The notes under the pieces: generated by a model
The model's input: only the letters and a program-made list of their open reading frames with translations
The model's database searches: none
What the model was told of the DNA's origin: nothing
Made by a program: the position numbers and the translations under genes
In this document: piece after piece, positions 15,999-25,000 of the stretch
Layout of the letters: the number at the start of each line of letters is the position of its first letter
Position numbering within the stretch: the stretch's first letter is position 1
Assembly (NCBI GenBank): GCA_002787815.1
Contig: PCUY01000043.1
Location: 121,657 to 154,064, forward strand
DNA: 32,408 nucleotides
Reading direction: 5' to 3'
Source: Bacteroidetes bacterium CG12_big_fil_rev_8_21_14_0_65_60_17
GTDB lineage: Bacteria > Bacteroidota > Rhodothermia > Rhodothermales > UBA10348

Positions 15999-17141
15999 AT
16001 GCACGTCCGCCTTTGCCTGTTCGTCATCATTTTTATCCTCGGCCCGTGGATCGCGACCGGACAGGTACAGAGCGTTGGCGGCGCCGCGACGCTCGACGTA
16101 GCCACGTGGAATATCGAGTGGTTCGGAAGCCCATCGAACGGGCCTTCGGACGAAGCCAGGCAACACAGCAATGTGCTGGAAGTTTTCTCCGCCTCGGATA
16201 TCGACCTCTGGGCCGTCCAGGAGATAGCAAGTCCGTCTGCCTTCGAGGATGTCCTGACCGCTCTTGGGAGTACCTATGAAGGCGTACTGGCCACCCAGAG
16301 CGGTGAGCAGCGCATTGGATTCGTCTACAACCGGGACGTCATCCAGCCGCTCCGGATTGAACATATCCTGACGGATTTCACGCATGCGTTCGCCGGTCGC
16401 CCCCCGCTCGTGATGGAGGCCCTGGTCACGCTCCCTGACACGACCTTCAATGCCACCTTCGTGACGCTTCACATGAAGGCGTTTTCGGATCTTGATTCCT
16501 GGTCCCGTCGACAGGATGCGTCCTCGCGACTGAAATTCAGACTGGACTTCCTTGAGTCCGCGACCAACCTCATAGTGCTCGGCGACTACAACGACGAACT
16601 CCGCGCATCCATCACCAACGGCCAGGATTCACCGTATACCAATTTCATGCAGGATACGGCCAATTACAGGTTCTCCACACTGGCTCTCGAAGATGCCGGC
16701 GTATGCACGTTCTGCCGCTCGCCGACATCCACCATTGACCACATCCTGTTGAGTGACGAACTGTTCGCTGCAGGGGAAGCCGGATCGACAGACAGACACA
16801 GCTCGGTCATACAGGGAATCCCGGGCTTTTTGAGCAACACGTCCGACCATGTGCCGGTCTTCACGCGGTTGCTTCCGGTGGTTGTCAATACGTCGACAGA
16901 CATACATCCGGAGAAGACCACGCTGGAGCTCTGGCCCAACCCCGTGCACGCATCGCTGCATATCAGTGGCCTGCCGGCCAACACGTCCGTGAATGTCTTT
17001 GATGCACTCGGCAGGCGCGTGCACGAAGCCCAAACCGCTTTTTCGTCCACGCTGGAATTGGATGTAGTTCGGCTGCCGCCCGGTGTCTATGTGTTGAGGA
17101 CAGATCCCCTGGGCGAAGTCCGTATATTCACGAAGTTCTGA
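15999..17141 (+). CDS. T9SS-secreted endonuclease/exonuclease/phosphatase-family enzyme
   Basis: A 380-residue secreted metal-dependent phosphodiesterase or nuclease of the EEP (DNase I/exonuclease III-like) superfamily. The signal peptide is about residues 1-21. All core motifs are present: N38 in ATWNIEWFG, the metal-binding E75 in WAVQEI, H158 in LHMKAF, D196 and N198 in LGDYND, D247-H248 in TIDHIL and the general base pair D283-H284 in SDHVPV. The C-terminal 80 residues (ELWPNPVHASLHISGL, VNVFDALGRRVHEA, PPGVYVLRTD, final KF) form a type A sorting domain. The WNIEWFG variant is typical of extracellular nucleases. It follows the NHL-like lipoprotein by 9 nt, so is likely cotranscribed. The likely job is digestion of extracellular DNA; RNA, nucleotide or phospholipid substrates are not excluded. 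Confidence 0.88.
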   Translation: MHVRLCLFVIIFILGPWIATGQVQSVGGAATLDVATWNIEWFGSPSNGPSDEARQHSNVLEVFSASDIDLWAVQEIASPSAFEDVLTALGSTYEGVLATQSGEQRIGFVYNRDVIQPLRIEHILTDFTHAFAGRPPLVMEALVTLPDTTFNATFVTLHMKAFSDLDSWSRRQDASSRLKFRLDFLESATNLIVLGDYNDELRASITNGQDSPYTNFMQDTANYRFSTLALEDAGVCTFCRSPTSTIDHILLSDELFAAGEAGSTDRHSSVIQGIPGFLSNTSDHVPVFTRLLPVVVNTSTDIHPEKTTLELWPNPVHASLHISGLPANTSVNVFDALGRRVHEAQTAFSSTLELDVVRLPPGVYVLRTDPLGEVRIFTKF

Positions 17142-17512
17142 GGGTTCAGCGAGCTGCGCGAAAGAGCCACGACGCCACGAGGCCCTGCGTGCCTCACCTG
17201 TCGCCTCTCAATTGTCGGTCGAGTGCTGACCGTATTCGAACCAGATCAACAGCCCGTGGAGTGAATTACCGAATGGGTAGCCGGCCTCCCTGTACTCGTC
17301 GCCAGCCGTTTTCATGAAATCTGCTACGATGCGCCGCATTGTGGCCGTTTGGGTTCTTTTCGTGCTCTCCCGGCGATTCGTTCCAAGACGTTTCATGTTC
17401 CGACTGGTTGGTTGTTGGTTACACCTCCAGTATCGACACGAGACGAACAAACTGTAGCCCGGAAACTGTGTCCGCATGCAGCCGCGCTCCATCGACCGCC
17501 AGCATGGTTTGG
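17142..17512. other. 371-nt gap without a supportable gene
   Basis: The two flanking genes converge on this stretch. No open frame in it has a recognisable domain, credible start context or family resemblance. Only a weak stem (GAGGC and GCCTC around a 7-nt loop, near 17178-17195) is visible as a possible terminator. Its composition looks less GC-rich than the neighbouring genes, which may mean decayed sequence. Confidence 0.5.
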
Positions 17513-18013
17513 TTACAGATCGTAGGCCGCTTTCACGGACTCCCAGCTCTGCAGGTCCACTGCCTTCTTGCCAAAGACGCTTCCGTCAATCACGACCAAC
17601 TTAACCTCACGGTCCGGCTCGTTCAGCAGATCTATGGCAGGTGTCGAAGCCTCATAGAATACCTCAAGAAACCCTGCATCGTAACCGAAGCCAAGCGATA
17701 TCGTGTAATCGACCGCCGGGAGGTCGGCCGATTCTACGCCTATGGTCCAAGGCATGGCGGTCCATGTCCCCTGGTCACGGAAGAACATCAATACGCCCCC
17801 TTCATCCACGACCAGAGGCGTCAGATCCGGAACGTCGTATTGGACCGACGCGACGGAACCATTTACCTCTGCGTCGTCCATGGAGAAGACGAAATTCAGT
17901 GAAAAAACGTTGGCATTGCCGGGAGGGCCCGGTGGTCCTGTCGGCCCGGTCCCGGTTTCCATGTTGCAGGCTGCGAGCGACAGGGCAAGAAGAAGCACGG
18001 GGATCCTTTGCAT
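17513..18013 (-). CDS. Small lipoprotein with a short collagen-like GXY motif
   Basis: A 166-residue putative lipoprotein. The signal peptide has a lipobox L13-A-A-C16, followed by a short collagen-like run, GTGPTGPPGPPG (about residues 21-32), and a 130-residue beta-rich domain with no family I can name (FSLNFVFSMDDAEVNG, TISLGFGYDAGFLEVFYE). Short GXY runs right after a lipobox are a recurring design in Bacteroidota, where the collagen-like part may act as a trimer-forming stalk. The ATG at 18013 is preserved behind a good ribosome-binding site (AAAGAGG, 8 nt upstream), one of few in this window; the frame runs open for another 51 nt upstream. It stands alone, convergent with the nuclease gene and divergent from the guanylyltransferase gene. 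Confidence 0.75.
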   Translation of the reverse strand: MQRIPVLLLALSLAACNMETGTGPTGPPGPPGNANVFSLNFVFSMDDAEVNGSVASVQYDVPDLTPLVVDEGGVLMFFRDQGTWTAMPWTIGVESADLPAVDYTISLGFGYDAGFLEVFYEASTPAIDLLNEPDREVKLVVIDGSVFGKKAVDLQSWESVKAAYDL

Positions 18014-18216
18014 AAAAATAACCTCTTTCTGAAGAACACGGTGTGTTGCCACAATCCCCTTCAAATGAGAGGCCAGTTGTCACTTGACGCGATAATGACA
18101 TTCCCTGACACGTTGCGCGGGCAGAGCTGTAGCCTATCCTGGACAAGCATTGCCCGAAACCTGGGGCAGGGTCCCCTGTTGATTTTGGCCCGCTCTTCAT
18201 TCAAACCACCACATAC

Positions 18217-19293
18217 ATGGTTCACGCAGTCATCATGGCAGGAGGCGTAGGAAGTCGCTTCTGGCCAGTAAGCAGACGCTCGTCACCAAAGCAATTTCTG
18301 GATATCGTAGGGGACGATACCATGATCCAGGCGACCGTACAGCGCCTTTCAGGTCTCATCCCCATCGAAAACTGCCATGTTGTGACCAATGCCGATTACG
18401 TAGACACGACGCGCAAACAGTTGCCTGCACTACCCGAGGACAATATCCTGGCAGAGCCCGTCGGACGAAATACAGCTCCATGTATCCTCTATGCGGCGCT
18501 GCGACTGCAACTGTCCGACCCCGATGCCATCATGGTCGTCCTGCCAGCCGATCATCGGATCGGTGATGTTGAGGCCTTCCAAACTGTTTTGAAGCGGGGA
18601 ATTGAGAAGGCGCACGAGCAGGGCGCCCTGGTCACGATCGGTATTGAACCCACCTATCCGGCCACCGGTTATGGGTACATCCAGTACGACTCGGTACAAC
18701 ATGCAACCGAAGCCGATTCGGGTGCATGGTTTGTAAAGACATTTGCTGAAAAACCCAACGAGGCCACGGCCGAGCGTTTCATTGACTCCGGAGATTTTCT
18801 CTGGAACAGTGGTATGTTCATCTGGCGCGCCGACTCTATCCTTTCTGCCATTGAGCGACACCTTCCAGACGTATGGGATGCGTTTGCTTCGTCCGCGAAG
18901 GCGATGGGCACCCAGAGTGAGGTGGCCGCAATAACACGAGCCTACAAATCGTGTCCTTCCATTTCCATTGACTACGGCGTCATGGAGCATGCGGAAAAGG
19001 TGTTTGTGGTACCCGGAAACTTCGACTGGAATGATGTAGGCGACTGGAAAGCCGTATATGACCTGTCAGAGAAAGGCCGCCACGGCAACGCCATCACAGG
19101 GCACGCTGTCGTACACGATTCCGGTCGCTGTCTGGTGCACGCCGGTGAAAAACTGATTGCACTCGTCGGAGTACATGACCTGATTGTCGTCGATACGGCC
19201 GACGCCGTACTCATCTGCCATCGTGACGCATCCCAGCAGGTCAAAAATGTGGTCGACTATCTGCAGGCGCATCAGCTCGATGAGTATACGTGA
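18217..19293 (+). CDS. manC: Mannose-1-phosphate guanylyltransferase
   Basis: A 358-residue cytoplasmic enzyme making GDP-mannose from mannose-1-phosphate and GTP, the precursor of mannose, fucose or rhamnose units in surface glycans. The nucleotide-binding signature is G9-G-V-G-S-R-F-W-P17 with the catalytic-region S-P-K25-Q-F. Also visible are EPVGRNTAPCI (about 80-90), VLPADHRI (about 108-115), ATGYGYIQ (about 150), FLWNSGMFIW, PSISIDYGVME and NFDWNDVGDW. The length equals the monofunctional form; the phosphomannose isomerase cupin domain of bifunctional ManC is absent. No other sugar-nucleotide or glycosyltransferase gene is next to it, so it seems to stand alone. About 200 nt of upstream non-coding sequence is shared with the divergent lipoprotein gene. 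Confidence 0.95.
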   Translation: MVHAVIMAGGVGSRFWPVSRRSSPKQFLDIVGDDTMIQATVQRLSGLIPIENCHVVTNADYVDTTRKQLPALPEDNILAEPVGRNTAPCILYAALRLQLSDPDAIMVVLPADHRIGDVEAFQTVLKRGIEKAHEQGALVTIGIEPTYPATGYGYIQYDSVQHATEADSGAWFVKTFAEKPNEATAERFIDSGDFLWNSGMFIWRADSILSAIERHLPDVWDAFASSAKAMGTQSEVAAITRAYKSCPSISIDYGVMEHAEKVFVVPGNFDWNDVGDWKAVYDLSEKGRHGNAITGHAVVHDSGRCLVHAGEKLIALVGVHDLIVVDTADAVLICHRDASQQVKNVVDYLQAHQLDEYT

Positions 19294-19370
19294 ACTTCAC
19301 GTAACCTGATTGCCGTCAGAACGTACGCACGCCGGTTGCAAAGTTGCCGTCCTGTTGCCAAGTCCTATCC

Positions 19371-20948
19371 ATGACACGTGTCCTCTTTTTACTGGTGCTG
19401 ATGAGCCTTGCCGACACCCCCGCGTTGCATGCGCAAGACGTCGGTCAGAATAATCCGGACGAGGACTTCCCCGGTGAGTTGGTCATCACGCTCGATGAGG
19501 CCATTCAGATCGCACTCGCCCGGAATATTGCACTGGAACAGGCGCGCCTCAATGTGCAGAATGCCAGTGCACAGGTTCGTGAAGGATGGGCAGAGCTTTT
19601 CCCGCAGGTGGATGTTTCGTCCTCATACACGCGGAATTTCCGGACGGCCAATCCCTTCACGGGGTCCCAGGCGGGTGGATTCTTCCAGTCGCTCGGATTC
19701 ATTGACTGGTTGAGTTTCAACGAACAGGCCCGGACGGACGGAGACGACGCTACGTCTCCGATTACGGTCCAGGAGTTCTTTGCCCGCCAGCAGGCCGGCC
19801 TTGAGGCCGCAGGAATAGAACAGGACGGGGGTGGAAATCCGTTTGGCGTCCCCAATCAGTTCCTGACTGGCCTGTCCATCACACAGAGCCTGTTCGACGG
19901 GCGCGCGTTTTTCGGAGCACGTGGCGCCTCGAGGTGGCTCGAACCGTTTACCGAAGCCGGGCTGAACAGGCAACAACAACTCCTCGTTGACGAGGTCAGG
20001 CGGAGATTCTACGGTGCACTTCTGGCCCAGGCCCGTGTGGACGTATCGCGTGAGTCGGTTGCACGTGCACGGCGTACACTGTCTGAATTATCCAGGCAGG
20101 TGGAGGAAGGTACGGCCCCGAAATTTCAGCGAATGACGGCCGCTGTCGAGTTGGCCAATCTGGAATCGTCGCTCACGCAGCGCCAGACCGACCAGGCTGC
20201 ACAGATCGACGCGCTCAAGCTGAGCCTCGGTATCAACGTGTCGCTCGACATGAAACTGCGCGGGGCTCTCGAAGCCGATGCGCTCCGTTTTCCCCCACCG
20301 GATCCGGAGACCTCGCAGGCATCCCTGGCCCTGACACGACGACCGGATCTCTCACAGGCCCGTATCAACATGGAACTCGAACGCATTCAGCTCAAAGTAG
20401 CGCGGGCCGAGTTCATGCCGACGCTCGATGCGTTCTTCAATTACAATTTCCAGGGCAGTGTGCCTGACAACAGGGTCGTTACTTCTTCCGACCCGGAAAA
20501 CCCATTTGCGTTCTCCTCCGAAGAGCTCGGCTTCTTTTCAGATGCCTGGTGGGATCGGACAGTAAGTGGCGGATTCCGGGTGACCTGGAATGTTTTCAAC
20601 GGTATGGCGTCGCGCCAACGCCTTGAACAGCGAAAAATCGCGCTCCGCCAGGCGGAACTCGATGCTGAATTTCTGGAGCGTACCGTCCAGACGGAAGTCA
20701 AGGCAGCCCTCAGGGATGTTTCCTCTGCAAGGACGCGCATGATTTCCCAACAGGACAACGTACAACTTGCCGAGACCAATTTTGAATTTGCAGAGGCACG
20801 CCTTACAGAAGGCGTAGCCAGCCCCATCGAGGTCAGAGAAGCCAGTAACCAGTTGGACGAAGCGCGTCTGAATTTCCTGCAGGCTACCCACGACTACCTC
20901 GTTGCACTCAGCGCTTATCAGACAGCATTGGGCGAGCCCACCCCGTAG
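19371..20948 (+). CDS. TolC-family outer-membrane efflux channel
   Basis: A 525-residue outer-membrane factor of tripartite efflux pumps. The signal peptide is about residues 1-20 (ends ALHAQ). The mature part has the two TolC halves: ITLDEAIQIALARNIALEQARLNVQNASAQV (about 36-66) begins the first coiled coil, and RRPDLSQARINMELERIQLKVARAEFMPTLDAF (about 322-354) the second, with long Ala/Gln/Glu-rich helices between and a final VREASNQLDEARLNFLQATHDYLVALSAYQTALG. The ATG at 19371 gives the signal peptide directly; a start 27 nt earlier would only add a non-signal prefix. It is first of a four-gene set with adaptor, permease and Mpl, the adaptor following by 20 nt. Confidence 0.94.
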   Translation: MTRVLFLLVLMSLADTPALHAQDVGQNNPDEDFPGELVITLDEAIQIALARNIALEQARLNVQNASAQVREGWAELFPQVDVSSSYTRNFRTANPFTGSQAGGFFQSLGFIDWLSFNEQARTDGDDATSPITVQEFFARQQAGLEAAGIEQDGGGNPFGVPNQFLTGLSITQSLFDGRAFFGARGASRWLEPFTEAGLNRQQQLLVDEVRRRFYGALLAQARVDVSRESVARARRTLSELSRQVEEGTAPKFQRMTAAVELANLESSLTQRQTDQAAQIDALKLSLGINVSLDMKLRGALEADALRFPPPDPETSQASLALTRRPDLSQARINMELERIQLKVARAEFMPTLDAFFNYNFQGSVPDNRVVTSSDPENPFAFSSEELGFFSDAWWDRTVSGGFRVTWNVFNGMASRQRLEQRKIALRQAELDAEFLERTVQTEVKAALRDVSSARTRMISQQDNVQLAETNFEFAEARLTEGVASPIEVREASNQLDEARLNFLQATHDYLVALSAYQTALGEPTP

Positions 20949-20968
20949 CACCCATATTCTTGCACCTC

Positions 20969-22078
20969 ATGCAACGCTATTCCACGCTCGTATTACTACT
21001 CGTCCTCGCCGCATGTCAAAATTCGGGCGACATGCCGGTGACCGATCGCCCCGGGTCGCTACCGACTCCGTCCGGTACGACGACATCAGAGCGCACTCTC
21101 CAGGTGGAAACCGCCGTCCTGGAGCCGGAGCCCTTCACCGAAGTGATTCAACTCACCGGCTCCGTCGTATCCATGAACGACGCCGTACTCTCTGCGGAGA
21201 CAGCTGGAACCGTCGTCGAAATGGCACCGCTTGGGACGCAGGTAGCGCAGGGCGCCGTCGTGCTGCGCCTTGACGACCGCCTTGTCCGGTCGACCCTCGA
21301 CCAGGCGCGTGCTGCGGCCCGATCGGCCGAGGCTGCATTCAGACTCGCCAACCAGACATTCAACAGACAAGAGCGCCTCTTTGCCGACTCCATCATATCA
21401 TTCCTCGAATTTGAAAACGTCACCGCGCAACGCGATCAGGCGGCGGCTTCGCTCTCGCAGGCAGAAGCAGCGGTCCGATCGGTCGAGCGGCAGCTCGAGT
21501 TCACCGCTGCCCAGGCACCGTTCGCTGGTACAATCGAGGAACACCTGGTCGATCCCGGCGAGCAGGTCTCTCCGGGCATGCCCCTGCTGCGCATTGTAAA
21601 TACCGAGTTTGTCCGCGTTCGGGCCGGGGTACCGGAAACGTATGCGAACGATATCAGGAAAGGGACGCCCGTAGAGGTTGGATTCCGCTCCTACGGGGGG
21701 CCGTCCCGTAACGCGAAAGTCACTTTTGCCAGCTCTGTCATAGACCCTGCAAGCCGGACGTTTACGGTGGAGATTGAATTGGACAACCCGGATCGGGTAC
21801 TGAAGCCGGAGATGATTGCCGACCTGCTGCTCGCAAGAAAAACCTGGAGTGACCAGGTCGTCGTCCCGCAGAATGCTATCCTGAGGGATGAAGTCGGGTA
21901 CACGGTCTACGTGGTGGAAAACGGCAGGGCTGCGCTCCGGACGGTCACTCCGGGTCCATCGCATGCAGGGCGCACACTGATCCGGAGTGGACTTGAGGCT
22001 GGAGATGAGCTCATCGTTAATGGGCAGACGAACATCACGGCCGGTGATGCCGTCCGCGTGGTCAATACGGAGAACTGA
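20969..22078 (+). CDS. RND efflux periplasmic adaptor (HlyD/AcrA family), lipoprotein
   Basis: A 369-residue membrane-fusion protein linking the RND pump to the TolC channel. From the ATG at 20969 the signal ends in a lipobox L14-A-A-C17, anchoring it by lipid like AcrA. Visible domains: a lipoyl/barrel-sandwich half (TGSVVSMNDAVLSAETAGTV, about 63-82), a coiled-coil hairpin (about 110-165, VRSTLDQARAAARSAEAAF and QAEAAVRSVERQLEF), the second lipoyl half (APFAGTIEEHLVDPGEQVSPG), a beta-barrel and a membrane-proximal domain (VVPQNAILRDEVGYTVYVV). A TTG three codons upstream is a possible alternative start. The stop overlaps the pump ATG in TGATG, so the two are translationally coupled. Confidence 0.94.
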   Translation: MQRYSTLVLLLVLAACQNSGDMPVTDRPGSLPTPSGTTTSERTLQVETAVLEPEPFTEVIQLTGSVVSMNDAVLSAETAGTVVEMAPLGTQVAQGAVVLRLDDRLVRSTLDQARAAARSAEAAFRLANQTFNRQERLFADSIISFLEFENVTAQRDQAAASLSQAEAAVRSVERQLEFTAAQAPFAGTIEEHLVDPGEQVSPGMPLLRIVNTEFVRVRAGVPETYANDIRKGTPVEVGFRSYGGPSRNAKVTFASSVIDPASRTFTVEIELDNPDRVLKPEMIADLLLARKTWSDQVVVPQNAILRDEVGYTVYVVENGRAALRTVTPGPSHAGRTLIRSGLEAGDELIVNGQTNITAGDAVRVVNTEN

Positions 22079-25000
22079 TGCGTATTACAGACAAGGCCAT
22101 TGAGTACAGGACATCAATCCTGGTACTGACGGTGGTTCTGACACTGGGTGGGATCTTCAGCTATGTCACCATACCCAAAGAAGCTGCGCCCTCCATCGAA
22201 ATCCCCAATATCGTCGTCACAACGTTTTTCCCGGGTGCTTCTCCCAACGACATCGAGTCGCTGATCACGCAGCACATTGAACAGGAAATCCAGGCAATCA
22301 CCGGTATCAAGGAAATCCGTTCTACATCCACGGAAGGCGTGTCGACCGTGATCGTGGAATTCGACCCGGATGTATCGATCGATGAAGCCTTTTCCAAGGT
22401 GCGGGACAAGGTGGATCTGGCCAAAAGTGATCTCCCGGGTGACGTAGAAGAACCCATTGTCTCTGAAATCGATTTTTCCCAGTTCCCGATCATGACGGTC
22501 AACCTGTCGGCACCCTATTCGCTGACGCGGTTGAAGGATGTGGCAGAACAGCTCGAGGATGACCTGGAATCGATTTCCACGGTGCTGGAGGTGGACGTGA
22601 TTGGTGCCCTGGAGCGCGAAGTCCAGGTTCACGTCGATGTCAACCGCATGAACGGCTACAACATTACGTTCCGGGATATTGCCCAGGCCATCCGGGACGA
22701 GAACACCAACCTTCCCGGTGGATCCATTGATGTGGATGAAATGAACTGGTTGGTTCGTGTCGATGGTGAAATCACTGATCCCTATGAGATTGGTGATTTC
22801 GTGATTGACTCTCCTTCCGGGCGACCCGTTTACATCCGCGACGTAGCCCGGGTGGAATTCGGGTTTGCGGATCGCACCTCCTATTCGCGACTTTCCGTCC
22901 GGCAGGTCGAGCGGCCGGACGGAAGCCTCGATGTGTACCCGGAAGAAGCACAGGCGCTACTGCCGGTTATCAGCCTGAATGTCAAAAAGCGGGCAGGGGA
23001 AAACATCCTGGATACCGTTCGTGAGGTACGTGCCGTTCTGGATACCTTTCCCTTCCCGAACGGTACGGAGGTCATCGTGACCGGTGACGAGTCGGAAAAT
23101 GTCCGTGACCTGATCAAGGATCTGGAAAACAACATCATCAGTGGACTGATCTTCGTGGTCATGGTCCTGCTGTTTTTCCTGGGTGCGCGTAATGCGGTAC
23201 TGGTGGGCATTGCCATTCCCATGTCCATGTTGCTGTCTTTTGTCGTTTTTCAGGCGCTCGGCTATACGCTCAATTTCGTCATCCTCTTCTCGCTGATCAT
23301 TGCACTCGGCATGTTGGTTGACAACGCTATTGTGATCGTCGAGAATATTTACCGATTCCGTGAAGAGGGATACGAACGCTTCGATGCCGCATGCCGTGGT
23401 ACCCGTGAGGTAGCCAGTGCCGTTGTTGCATCCACGGCCACCACCGTCGCGGTTTTTGCGCCCATGATGTTCTGGCCGGGCATTATCGGCGAGTTCATGT
23501 CCTACATGCCTCTGACACTGATCGTGACGCTCTTGTCGTCACTTTTCGTGGCCCTTGTCATCAATCCGGTTTTTACCGGAATCTTTGTGCGCCTCGACGG
23601 CGAGGTCGCCGCCAGGCGCACACCCCTGGCCAGGCGGCTCGGGGTGCTTGCGGTCCTGCTCCTTGCCGCTCTGCTCGGACTGGCGAACTGGAAAACGCTG
23701 GTCGTGCTTGTCGTGGCTGTTCCGTCGGTCTACCTCCTCCACACGCGGCTCCTCAAAAAGCAGGGAGATCGGTTCGTGCAGAAGTTTCTACCGTGGCTCG
23801 TTGCCCGATACCGGACCTTCCTTACCTGGATGCTGATTCGCGACTATACGGTCCACCGTGCCTGGGTCCGGAATACGGGGGCACTGTCAGCCTTTACCCT
23901 TGGTTTCGTCCTCACGCTCGCCGGCCTCCTCGTCGGCTCAACACTGGGGCAGGCCGCATCGATGGTGCTGCTCATTCCCGGTATGGCCCTCCTGGCCGTG
24001 GGCGCGCTCGGCGTCCTTATCCACACGGCGGAGACCGTGCTCCTTGGCGGTTGGGGAAGTGTCAAGGCGGGCATGCTGTTGACCGTCCTGTCCCTGGCGG
24101 CACTCTACCTGATGAGTCTTGCCAAAGCGGACATCGCATTCTCAACGGCGGCTGAACTCGTCCTTTTTCCAGCTGCCATTGCCGTGCTGGGTGTAATTGG
24201 CGCTGTCCTTTTCAGAGGGCGAACGCTGTTTCTTACCGACAATCGTGCCCGCCTGCTCAACACCACGCTGGGCTCCCTGCTTATCATCATTGGCATGTTC
24301 ATCACTGCTCCGACGGGTGTCGAGTTCTTTCCGGACACCTCTCCGGGACAGGTCCGGGTAACGGCCGAGGGTCCACTCGGGATGAATATTGATGCATCGG
24401 ACAAGGTCGCCCGGGAAGCCACAGCAAGGATAGAGGCCCTCATTGACCAGAACCCGGCGTTTGAGGCAAATGTCAAGAACATGCTCGTCAATGTCGGCGT
24501 GGGTGCCGATTCAGATTTTGGTGGCGGTGCCTCGAGTCCCGAACGATCCCGAATCACGCTCAACCTCGTCGACTATGCCGCACGTGCCGAAGACTCGTTC
24601 ATTTCGCTCAACAGGATACGGGATGGTCTCCAGGGCATGCCCGGTATCCACATCGCGATCGACAAGGACCAGAATGGACCGCCCACCGGAGCACCGGTCA
24701 ATATCGAGATCTCCGGACCCGATTTCGATCGGATTGTCGAAATGACAAAAACCGTTGTTCAGCAGCTGCGAGAGGCCTCCGAATCGGGAGCGATCCCTGG
24801 TCTGGTCGATATAGAAGACAACCTGAATCAGGGGCGGCCTGAACTGCGTGTCGACATTGACCGGGAACGCGCTGCCCGCTTTGGACTCAGTACCGCAATC
24901 ATTGCCAGCCAGGTACGCGCTGCCATAAATGGCCTCGAAGCAGGTACGTACCGGACGGGTGACGACGAATACGACATCATCGTACGCCTGCGCGAGGAAG

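Noticed and set aside
17208-17492. Minus-strand 94-codon frame in the gap, considered as a remnant gene or transposase piece
   Set aside because: No conserved motif, inverted repeats or target duplication around it. The translation has an odd composition; not supportable as a gene or mobile element.
17339-17902. Plus-strand 187-codon frame
   Set aside because: Most of it overlaps the minus-strand lipoprotein, which has a ribosome-binding site, lipobox and coherent composition; this frame has none of these.
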